Below are positions 44,953 to 54,295 of a stretch of 64,000 nt of DNA, in pieces. The notes below the pieces were generated by a model. The model did not search any database. It was not told the origin of the DNA and saw only the letters and a program-made list of their open reading frames with translations. The stretch lies in contig JABYQN010000004.1 in assembly GCA_022606135.1 (NCBI GenBank), positions 1,922,001-1,986,000 of the forward strand, read 5' to 3'. Numbering within the stretch: position 1 is the first letter of the stretch; every line of letters starts with the position of its first letter. Position numbers and translations under genes: made by a program. Origin of the DNA: Fomes fomentarius (Eukaryota; Basidiomycota; Agaricomycetes; Polyporales; Polyporaceae).

Positions 44953-46041
44953 ATGTCTCACCAGCGGAACCCTAGGGAGCTTCCAGCGCACCACGAAGCC
45001 ACCCTCTCACATCCGTCCATCAAGTACTGCAAACCTTGCGGTCTCGTGCCCGGAAAACACGACGAGTGGCGACTCCGGAGATGCGGAGGGTGCTACAAGA
45101 CGTTGTTCTGCAGCAAAGAGTGTCAGAAGGCGTCTTGGAGTAAACACAAGTGCGTGCAGTGTTCCGTCTATCTTTCATTTGTCAGTTCTCATCCTTCAAG
45201 CAGAGCAGATTGCCGTGCCGGCGCGGCAGCGTTCAGGATGATCCAGGCCAGCCCGACGCAGGTGCAGTCTATCCAAGCGCTCGGGTTCCCCACCCCCCAG
45301 GCGATGAGCGAAGCCCTTTCCGAGTACATCAACGCTCACAACTGGGCGTTCATGGCATTGACCAAAGCCTACGTACTCGAGAGCGGCGGCGTAGAATGGT
45401 CGCAGAACCCACGCAAGGTGTTCTTCTTCGAGGTCCTCCCGGTCCGAATGTGGTCCAAATTCCCCGAGCGCAATCCCTCCCGCGCGTTCAGAGTGCTCCG
45501 CGTCCACCATGGGACACTCGAGGATCGCATCGCGGCAGACAACGACCCCGCGAACGCTGAGGTCATCAGACAAAACACGGCGCGACTCATCGGAAACGTG
45601 CGCGCCCAGTGCGCAGGCCACCCGCGGCAGCTCGCGGGCGTGATCCAGGTGTGGTTCGAGATCGCGGGCTGCGAGAACGTGTTCGGACACCAGGTCGCAT
45701 ACCCTCTCTTCCACCGTGTCCCGTCTGTGGTGGACGAGGCGCCGTCCCTGTGGCCGGGAGCGACCCCGCGGCAGCTCGTTCGCTGGATGATCCGCCTGTG
45801 CAAGGCCAGCGTCGACCGTGGTTTCCCCCTCCGCTGCATCCCGGGCAACTCGCCGACGGTCGCGCTCCCCGGTCGGTTCGTCCGCGCTCATGGGAACTGG
45901 ACGTGGAAGGAGTTCTTCTCCGACTGGGACTCTGGCTATCGCAGGGGTCAACACAAGCCGCTCGATGCGGCCATGAAGACGTGGCATCCGGCGGCCGCGG
46001 CTCGTCCCTATGCCCTGATCAATTGGTTTAATGCGGTGTAG
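44953..46041 (+). CDS. MYND-type zinc-finger protein
   Basis: Two exons, 44953-45149 and 45201-46041, with a 51-nt intron whose removal keeps the frame; 345 residues. The MYND finger spans about residues 30-72: CKPCG, RRCGGCYKTLFCSKECQ, WSKH, and the closing Cys supplied after the splice (HNRADC). This fold binds two zinc ions and usually Pro-rich partner peptides. The remaining 270 residues (ALSEYINAHNWAFMALTKAY, EVLPVRMW, WFEIAGCENVFGHQVAYPLF) match the C-terminal region often seen in basidiomycete MYND proteins, which has no assigned activity. Long minus-strand frames here are GC-rich shadows. Confidence 0.85.
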   Translation: MSHQRNPRELPAHHEATLSHPSIKYCKPCGLVPGKHDEWRLRRCGGCYKTLFCSKECQKASWSKHKCVQCSVYLSFVSSHPSSRADCRAGAAAFRMIQASPTQVQSIQALGFPTPQAMSEALSEYINAHNWAFMALTKAYVLESGGVEWSQNPRKVFFFEVLPVRMWSKFPERNPSRAFRVLRVHHGTLEDRIAADNDPANAEVIRQNTARLIGNVRAQCAGHPRQLAGVIQVWFEIAGCENVFGHQVAYPLFHRVPSVVDEAPSLWPGATPRQLVRWMIRLCKASVDRGFPLRCIPGNSPTVALPGRFVRAHGNWTWKEFFSDWDSGYRRGQHKPLDAAMKTWHPAAAARPYALINWFNAV

Positions 46042-46823
46042 CCTGTAGGGTACGCAGAGATCGGATTTTTCTTCGTCGCTGGGCTGGGACCAGCGTTGCG
46101 CGGGTCGCACTGGAATGTGATATCGCCCGTCTTTTGTTTTGAACGTAGCACAGCATCGATGTTTTGAATTTAGTTCGGAGGCATCATGAACGATAGCTGT
46201 CTTAGGGGCCACCGTCAGACTTTGAATAAGACCCGGACTCTAATACTCAACGACGACTCACCGCTATAGCGATTGCCCAACCTGAGCATATAAGTGAGTG
46301 ACGTCGACGAGCTCGATTGAACGGTGTATACGGGCACGCATTGGCAACTTGTCCGTTCATGTCTCATTGCGCAAACACGGGAGGGTCCAAGCACAAAGGA
46401 TGCAAAGATAGCTGATGCGACGAGTAATGGCTTATAGTGTATGAGTATGCGACAATGTTTATATGTACTCTGTATCTGATGTAGGTGCGGAACCAGGGGA
46501 AAAGGGAGCGGTGCAGAGGAGACCAGAAGAGCAGGTCCCTATGGTGCTTGGATATCCAGTCTTCGGAGAGAAAAAAAAGAGTAACTGCAGCAAAAGAGCG
46601 AACGAACGTCATAAGTATAACTATATGCACAACGACAGCCAGCAGCAGTATGCACGATTGCAAAAAGAGATGTATGAATGCATATATGACACACGACTCC
46701 TCCAGCCTCGACTACCCATAAGTAAAGAGAGCCGAGCCAGGGGCTAACAATACACAAGGAAACAATCCAGATGTCCCAGAACAGCGAAATCAGCGGCACG
46801 CTCGCTTCGAAGCTCTAGCAGTT
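46042..46823. other. Convergent 3' region
   Basis: AT-richer flank with poly-A-like runs near 46570, between two converging genes. No gene or repeat recognised. Confidence 0.4.
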
Positions 46824-48925
46824 CTACTGGCCAGTCAACCTGCGCTTGAACCGCGCGAGAATCCCTTGCTCCCCCGAGCTAGCGAAGCGTGGCCGCTGTC
46901 CGCCCCTAATCGACATCGCGGCTGCCACCATGGATGCCATGCCGCCGCCACCGGAGCTTGAGCTTGAGCTGGGACTCACTGCGTCCTCGTGCGACAGATC
47001 CACGTCCCCCTGCGACAAGAATCTCCTCCGCCTGAACGACGCGAAAGCAAACTTGCGCTTGATCGGCATCGTCCCAGCCCTTCTTCCTTCCCCCCCAATC
47101 ACCGTCTCCTCCGAAGTGAAGTTAAGCCCGTACCTGTACCCGCTCATCGACGATTGCGGCCGGTTCTCGACGTCCATAGTGCCCTCGGGTACGGTTACAA
47201 GTGAGGGTGACGTCAGCTTGACCGACGTGCCTTTCGATAGTGACCCCGAGTTCAGAATGTGCATGCTTTGTGTAGAGGCTGCGCGCAAATGCGCATTGGA
47301 CGTCACGGGGCGGAGACGGACTGGAGGGAACGATGATGAAGCGGTGTCATCGGGTGGGCTGCGGAGGCGCCCAATGATGTCGGTAGGGGCCACCGATGAG
47401 AGAGGTGGGGAGGAGGGCCGCGATGAGAGGGGTGAGATTGAGGGAGGATTGGGTGACAGTGGGGACGGGTCGAGGAACATGAAGTCGGGCAGCTTGGTGA
47501 ACTTGAAGTGGGGGAGGGAGGATGATGTGCGTGGTGTTGTCTCGTTGGTAGAGTCAACCGTGGAGTCTACACTGACTTTGGGTCGTGGGACGCTGGGAGA
47601 GGATACGAGTTTGGTGGGTTTGATTTCAAAGGGCGCGACGTCGAGAGACGAAGCAACGAGATCTTCGAGGAGGCCGACAGCGTACTCCGGGATTGCCACG
47701 TCTCCAACCTCAGCTATGAGTGTGTCGCGGGCACGAGGCTCAAGATTGCCGAGCTTATGTATGCTGATGATGCCGTCGGAGTCATGCATGAGGGGCGAAA
47801 GCGGGAGTTTGAGGTGCAAGGCGTTCGTAGTGGAAGAACCAGGGGGGTCTTCTTCAACAAAGGTCGCGTCGGTCGAGTCCGAGTTTCTACGCGAATGACT
47901 GCCGTCGAGCGATTTGGACCGCCGACGAGACTGGATCGGGGACCGCAGGGCAAGTTCTAATGCCGAGGCGCGTAATCGCATAGGCCGAGTTTGGGATATG
48001 GTCTGCCGACGGTAAAGCACCGACGGGCTCGTAGACGCGCTGCGGGTGTGAGGTGGGAAGGAGACACGGGTAGGCGACAGCTGTATGAATTTCGCCAGGT
48101 TCAATTCGTGGCGTGACATGCCCGCCGGGCTCTCAACGAGTGGCGGGGGGACTTCACTGATTGGACTGCAAAGCTTGGTCAGCAAGTCGCGAGTATGCGC
48201 TGTTTGGAGCTGTCTGGCCGAGCTTCGCCGCTCCTCGAGCCAGCATTCACGCTGAAGCGACTTGACTTCCTCGGGCGAGAGATCCTTCCCATTATGTGCC
48301 AGGCACGTACGGAGTTGGGCGGCGGTTATTTGCGCATCCCTTGCTTGTTCGCTGAGCAGGGATGTAGCCTGCTCCAAGGCGCGTATTTGAAGTTCTTGCG
48401 GGGAGATTTCTGTGGACGACGATTCCACAGCAGAACGGAGAGCGCTTTCAGCGTGCGTATAGCGAGATACTCTGCGGGCATGAAGAGCACTTGTAGATGG
48501 GATGGAAGACGCCGGTGTATGTGCAAGGGCACTTGGGGGGTGTTTTGGGGACATCATGCTAGGATTAGGGCGTCCAAATGTACAGCTCGTGTCGGGGGTG
48601 CTGGAGGGAGCGAGATGAGAGATGACTTCTGAGACCAAGCATTCCACATACCGAAGAGATAAATATGACTGGCGGTTGGACGGCGGAAATAGGGAAGCGG
48701 ACTGCCTCTGCGAGAGGTATCAAGACGGGGAAGACGAAGGTGAAGTGGTGTGCATACCGTTGACGAATGTGTCCACAATGCATCGCCTTCAGTGACGATG
48801 CGGAGGCCCGCGGATTTGATGCGTCGGATGGTGAGACTGGCGGTAGGTACGAGCAGATGACTTTGGCCGTCGACATCCTGTTCGTCTGGTTGTGGGAGCG
48901 AATCTACGATCTTTTGGCCGAGCAT
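46824..48925 (-). CDS. Large Ser/Pro-rich protein of unknown function
   Basis: Exon 2 (48668-46824) is open for 614 codons. Exon 1 (48925-48758) joins it in phase 0 at ACG|GTATGC..CGCCAG|T, giving 670 residues that start MLGQKIVDSLPQP. A TATATAAG only about 9 bases upstream of that ATG is hard to reconcile with it, so the true start may be the later in-frame MMSPKHPP at 48557. About residues 130-200 contain a helical, charged stretch (QELQIRALEQATSLLSEQAR, LSPEEVKSLQREC) with coiled-coil character. The rest is Ser/Pro-rich, probably phosphorylated and disordered, and ends in a basic segment (IKRKFAFASFRRRRF, GILARFKRRLTGQ). No known domain. Confidence 0.68.
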
Positions 48926-49630
48926 CGCTTATATAAACGCACGAAACAGAAGCGGGAGGCAGTTGGCCAGCGTATGGAGCCAGGAAAGTCAGGGAAGGAA
49001 CGAAGGGGGAAGGGAGAGACGGAGCGGGGAAGAAGAGGAAAGTCAGAGTGAATGGAGGAGGCGGAAATGGGACATGGTGGAAGACGGCAAGCGAGGACTG
49101 GCAGTGGGATAATGGTGACTGGGATTTCGTGCGGCATGCTCGAGACTCGAGTTGCCAGGCGCTCCTCCCGATCACGTTCGAGAACGCACACGTCACAACC
49201 CGCCCGCCCGGTCGTCGTTCCCCGCCCTCCGCCTCGCCCCATTTGGTCACCGTCGGTGCCACCTCCCACCGCTGTCGCTTTCACCGCGCCCACTGCGCAG
49301 ACGATGCAAACATTCAAACAACACAATGGACTCCGCGAACCTTCTCAGTTGATCGGCCATGGTCAACGATCTGCAAGCCACGACGATCCATCAGACCGCC
49401 GGCATCCGCAGTTTCGGGGTGCTGTGCAGCCTCCAGGGCAACCTCACCTCGGCTATCCCGGTACGTTCACCGTCTTCTCAATCTTCATGTGAACAGATCA
49501 GCCAATGCCGCAGAACCGCGCCGAGGCTCACGGTTGGGACTGGCATTGGAGTGGAAAAGGTCACACGAACTGGCAGTGTCTGCTACAAGTTCCGCAGGCC
49601 GTTTCTCTCACAGTTCGTCGGATAACCACC
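48926..49630. other. Region upstream of the F-box pseudogene
   Basis: Frames run on both strands. At 49505-49610 the plus strand reads HGWDWHWSGKGHTNWQC, a Trp-rich stretch that could be an upstream exon of the broken F-box gene or of a separate small gene, with a possible donor at about 49460. I cannot resolve it. Confidence 0.3.
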
Positions 49631-49639
49631 GTGAATTCG

Positions 49640-51198
49640 CATTCTCAAGATGAAGACGGAGAAAGCTCACATGCATCGGATGTCCGCTCATACAATGGCT
49701 ACGACGCGTACTCCAGCCGACTCGCAAACCGGGCACGCGAAGCTTGAGTGCCGTCGAAGCTCTTGGCGATTACGAAACACCTTTCCTCGTTCTCCCGAAC
49801 GAGATCCTCGCTCTCATACTTGCTCGCCTGAGCCTGCATGATTTCATAGCATGCAGAGCAGTAGGTGTCGTGCGGCGTGCGCGGCCTGATCACCAAAATC
49901 ACAACTGATGGGCGTTGTGCTTTCAGGTTTGCGGCCGCCTTGCACATATCATACGAGCAGACCTACGGCTACAGTACAAGATGGAGCTGGAAGCGCAGGG
50001 GCCGGTTGACAACCCGCTCGTTATTGGGCCCGTATCTGAGAAACTGGACAGGCTCCGTGACTTCGTTCGAAGGATGCTTGATGGCTCTGTCTTCTCATGT
50101 TCCCCCTTCCGCGAAACTGACAGCTTGACGCCAAATGAACAAGTTCCAGTCCCATCCTCCGATAGATCGATCTGCCACTTGGTTGCATACGTGTCGAGTA
50201 CCGATACTCACCGATGGTGGCTTACACTCAGCAACGAAGAACGAGCTCTGGGTGCGGCCATAGACGTCGTTCAAGGTCGCGCGATCGTATGCGTAAGCGC
50301 ACCGCACCGTGGCTAGTGGGATAGGTCCATCTTTCAAAGTATGACTTCTGACACGGTATCACTCCAGGAAGCTGGCATTTCGTGTGCTGCCTTCAACATC
50401 TGGGTCAACACATCCGCTCGCGACACGCCCTAAGCTTTGCTCGGACGTCAATACTCTCATGAGACGCACACTCTACAGATCTATGGTCAGTATGTGTCGT
50501 GTCGAAATTCGATGCCCGAACGTCACCGAGATATGGGATTGGAGCATAGGCTGCTTGGCATACAAAGTCAGTTGTTGACTGATCAGATCAAGCGCCGCCC
50601 CGATACATTGCACCTTACCCTATAATCTTAGTAGGATCAGCAGTGCACTTGCATTCTTCGACCAGAACCATGCCGTTTACATGCAGGCGGGCGAGCTGCA
50701 CGTCCAGCAGATCCCCGCCGAACCACCGCGTCATGGAACTATCCTCGGTAGACAACGCAAGGCGATACCCGCTCCGCTCCGACTACCCCCTTTTGAGTAC
50801 TGCATCTACTTCGACCTGGCATCGAGTCCTGTGCACCCCCGCTACGACGATATCACCGCTCCAGGAGCCCCGTTCCACATTGATCCCTCGCCCGAGTGCG
50901 GCCTCGTGGCGCGTTGCAGTGTCCCACTGGACGCCGCGATCCTCGACTCGCCAATTTATATTCCTCATCCCACGCAAAACCTTCCGGGGGCACATTCGCC
51001 GGCGGCAGTCCCCCATACTGGAAAGGACCGCATTGCGTCGACTGGCTCGATTGGGGCCCGCCGGGCTGCGTCCTTCTCGACTACGAAGGCATGCGCGTGA
51101 GACCCCTACACCCGATCGGCTCACTCATCCATGTGTTCGTGGAGGATGCGGACGATACCGACCGTAGTCAGCTCGTGGTGCTGCAGTTCACCCGGTAG
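49640..51198 (+). pseudogene. F-box protein gene, broken by several frameshifts
   Basis: F-box proteins recruit substrates to SCF ubiquitin ligases. The F-box itself is clear at about 49790-49860: LVLPNEILALILARLSLHDF, then a normal intron into VCGRLAHIIRADLRLQY. Downstream, EKLDRLRDFVRRMLDGSVF, EIWDWSIGCLAYK, PPFEYCIYFDLASSPVHP and WLDWGPPGCVLLDYEGMRV follow the order seen in mushroom F-box proteins. They lie in different frames: upstream SSRLANRAREA ends in a TGA one base out of phase with the F-box frame (about 49746), and further shifts are needed near 50510 and between about 50940 and 51010. No intron explains them, so the gene looks dead unless the assembly has small indels. Confidence 0.65.
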
Positions 51199-51764
51199 GC
51201 TGTGCGAAGCGTGCGCGGTATTCGGGCGAGAGCGAAGGAGCTCGCGCGGAGCTGCGCCTAGGGTCGTCCTCAGTCTCGGTGAAAGTTTTGCTTAGTCCCT
51301 GTCGTCGTATGGAGGCTACTGTGAAGCATGCCGGACGTTGTCCCACGAAAGGAACTAGTACAGAAGCCTCGATTGAACCTAGCCAAGAGGAACAGGGAGT
51401 ATGCCAACATGATGTTGTTGACTGCCATCGTCTTAAGCTCTGGTCATCGGTCGGCGACAAAGAGGACATACATACCAAAAAGGTGACTCAAGCGCCGGTG
51501 AACCTTCCTCGCCAAGTTGCGCGCCATGCGCTTGGCGCATAATGTGCGGCCTCTTCTGTGGGCAATTGCAACACTTTCATGTTTGACAACCGACTAGCCG
51601 CAAGCGTGCGTGGCACTTACTCCAAGGTGGGCGCTGACAAATTTCTTCATATGCCAACTAATCACGCTGGAACTTTCCTCGATGAAACTGGCGACCTAGA
51701 CCAGCGACCTCATCAGATATCAACGAAAGATGGGTCAAGAATGGTGTAGGGACGTACCGCGCTC
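51199..51764. other. Spacer before module copy B
   Basis: No recognised gene or repeat. Confidence 0.4.
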
Positions 51765-52160
51765 TACCTCTACAGTACACGACCGACGGCAGAGCCTTAG
51801 CTTTTCTGGCGAGGCGGAGCAGACTTGATGTCCGCCTCGCACCGGACACAGAAACGGGTACCTGCAGTGAATTTGGTCAACGTCGGTGGTGAATTATCAA
51901 AGAGGGAGTACTCATCTGAAAGGACGGGGGAGGATGCCGAGACACCCTCCCCCTCCCCTCCTCCCTCCCGGCACCCCACGCCAGCCTCCCGTATACCGCC
52001 CCGCACACCAGCTCCCACACACCGCACCGGAAAAGAACCGAAAACCGACTGAGACCAGCTGGTTAAAAGAGACGAAACCGAGTCCAGAATCAAGTCCGAG
52101 ACCAATGTCCAATCTCCGAAGCGCATCTAGATGTCCAAGGCGAGTCGAAATGTCCGAGTC

Positions 52161-52206
52161 TCCGAGTCCGAGTCCGAGTCCGAGTCCGAGTCCGAGTCCG
52201 AGTCCA
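52161..52206 (+). repeat. Hexanucleotide tandem array (TCCGAG)n
   Basis: About seven to eight uninterrupted units. At the same point of the module, copy A (30838-30860) has about three GTCCAA units and copy C has one or two degenerate units, so the array expanded after duplication. Confidence 0.85.
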
Positions 52207-52422
52207 AGCGTCCGAAAGACGAGATCAAATGTCCAAATGACGAGCAGAAGAAAGGAAAGAGAGTGCACAAATACTCAACGACACGGACGACAAGCCTTGG
52301 GCAGAAGAGGCAGCCACGCTCAACTACTTACGACCCACCACCCGCAATAGCTGGAACCTGCCAACTAGAAAGAATGTCAACGACAAAAGAACGGAACCAA
52401 ACGAAGGAAAGCATCAACGAGT

Positions 52423-52983
52423 CTAAGCAGCCCTAGGCCGCGGAACCGGACCCGCCGGAGAGAACAGAATCAGGAACCCGATAGCCATAACCGTCAGCGC
52501 ATGAAGAAGCACGTAGATCAAGTTCCACATCAAACCAGGTGCGAGCACGAATCCCGTGGCGACGAGCACCACAAACTCACAGAACCGCACGAGCGGCTCG
52601 TGCAAGCCACGGCCTCGATCCTCAATCCTTAGCTCAGGGAACTCAGCAGGCACAAGAATGAACTCGTCCGGACCGTCGCCAGGCATCTTCGCCCATGCCG
52701 GGTGCAGGCGGCTGCCGCGGAACCACTTACGCTCGTTAATCTTGCGTCGGCGACAGACGCCTCCGGGCGGTTGCAGAAATGTGTCGGCAGGAAGCAGGGA
52801 TGCGTTCGAAGGAAACTCAGCTGGGCCGGCAAGGAGGTCGGAAAGGCAGGCGAACGCAGGCGATGCCGGCAACAGTGGCGACTCGAGAGCCAGAGCGGGA
52901 GTGAAACGACTAGGAGCCAGGGCAGGAGAGAGAGGCATGTCGCCAGCGACGTGGAGGACGATGTTGCAGACAGCGGTAGACAT
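52423..52983 (-). CDS. Small unknown protein, module copy B, with membrane-like C-terminus
   Basis: 186 codons starting MSTAVCNIVLHVAGD. It shares SPAFACLSDLLAGP, LLPADTFLQPPGG, ERKWFRGSRLHPAW and DEFILVPAEFPELRIED with copies A and C. Unlike them it ends in two hydrophobic stretches (EFVVLVATGFVLAP and LIYVLLHALTVMAIGFLIL), which look like two membrane helices. It is the longest and most complete copy. No family recognised, and expression unknown. Confidence 0.55.
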   Translation of the reverse strand: MSTAVCNIVLHVAGDMPLSPALAPSRFTPALALESPLLPASPAFACLSDLLAGPAEFPSNASLLPADTFLQPPGGVCRRRKINERKWFRGSRLHPAWAKMPGDGPDEFILVPAEFPELRIEDRGRGLHEPLVRFCEFVVLVATGFVLAPGLMWNLIYVLLHALTVMAIGFLILFSPAGPVPRPRAA

Positions 52984-53883
52984 GTCGAGCGTACAGAGGA
53001 TGCTGGTCAGTGCAGATGGTGGGAGTTACAGGTCAAGGTGCGTTCGGTGCCTGACAGGGGGTTGGATCCTTGTAAGTGGGCGGATGTGACCGGGTTTGCG
53101 TTCGAACTAGCCTGGTCCTGGATTTCCGGGCCTCGCAGGAAGCAACCGAGGCGGACATATCGATCCAAGCACTGAGGATCAAGAAATAGCTTCTCGCAAT
53201 GCTACCGTGGACGCAGAAGCGGCGGCAACAGAAACGAGGGGAGATTCTGAGTATGTGATTAGTACTCTTTAACGATGCACTGGTGTGGAACGACAAGTGT
53301 TTATGATGAACGCGACTACAACACCGGTTATCTTTCCCATCGCGTCCCCTGTGTTTAGGGGCCTTTTCTGTGCATATCCGTATAGTCGATGACTTACCAA
53401 CTCGGAGGGCAGATGCGTCCATCACGTCCTCGACATCGACGGCTTATAGGCCTGTATTGAATGATACCGATGCCATATGCCCCCTCTACACCCTCTATTG
53501 CCACCAAGATAGGAGATACCAACGGTCGCGACGCGTTCGCGGTATATCTGCACTTGATGTGGTACCAATCCGCCAACGTTCGTCAGTGCGAAGTCTCTGA
53601 AAGGGATCTATCCCATATTTTCACTGCTAGCTATATGCGCATATATAAAAATGTACTCACAAAGATGTACTCCCAACCGCCGTCATCTCTCAGGAAGAAC
53701 AGTCGGTGCTGCCAGAGGTCTGTCGTGATGGGACCGTCATTTGGAGGTTGACGAAGTAGGCGTTGCGTCCTCTTTCACCAAAGAGTGTAGTTCAAAGTCA
53801 AAGCTCCGGTCGACGTTCGAGTTTCTGGACCCGGCATATCCCGCACGGATCTGTCCCAGTGTCCCTAGTCTGACCGACAGATT

Positions 53884-53919
<36 letters not shown>

Positions 53920-53920
53920 C
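53884..53920. repeat. (CT)n microsatellite at the break of the CIA30 copy
   Basis: An almost pure dinucleotide tract of about 36 bases (one G interruption). It lies exactly where homology of module copy B to the CIA30 gene starts. Confidence 0.9.
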
Positions 53921-53950
53921 AGAGCTTGCCGATTGGACGATTGACGGTGC

Positions 53951-54295
53951 CCCGACATCATCAGGGACATACATGTACGCAAGTACGTATCCACACACTT
54001 CTGGTGGAGGCCACTCCATCTCGCCGTGCATGTCCATGGATCTAAAATCACCTTCTGTCAGGGCAGCGGATGCGTAGTGTTTTCTGATGTTTTCCCATTA
54101 TGTAGCCTTATGTAGCTTCGTTGTACTCGTGACAATCGTAACGGTCGTCAACAGCTTCGCGGGTCCATGCTGTTTGGGACAGAGCACGAGGGCGCCTACC
54201 TCTCGTCCGAAGACTGTCCTCCTCCTCCTCCTCCTCCTCCTCCTCCTCTCACTCCACATCTGTATAGTGCTCACGCGTCACAAGGTCCGCCAGTA
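53951..54295. other. Spacer with a (CTC)n triplet tract
   Basis: Includes a CTC/CCT triplet run at about 54218-54248. Otherwise the 3' flank of the membrane-protein gene; nothing else seen. Confidence 0.5.

Larger units (their letters stand above)
51765..53950 (-). repeat. CIA30-3'/unknown-ORF module, copy B
   Basis: Minus-strand copy of the module. It starts at a (CT)n tract (53920-53884), where the CIA30 homology begins with SVRLGTLGQIRAGYAG, and continues through damaged CIA30 exons to about 53400 (about 70 bases of one exon deleted, frames broken). Then come a spacer, the ORF at 52983-52423, and a non-coding tail with a hexanucleotide array. Homology to copy C ends at about 51765, where the GTAGAGG block is still shared. 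The CIA30 part is a pseudogene. Confidence 0.8.

Noticed and set aside
45196..46212. Long minus-strand frame (338 codons)
   Set aside because: Antisense shadow of the GC-rich MYND gene; Arg/Asp/Glu-rich and without family features.
46846..47898. Plus-strand frame of 350 codons
   Set aside because: Antisense of the Ser-rich protein exon; Gly/Glu/Arg-rich composition mirrors Ser/Pro codons.
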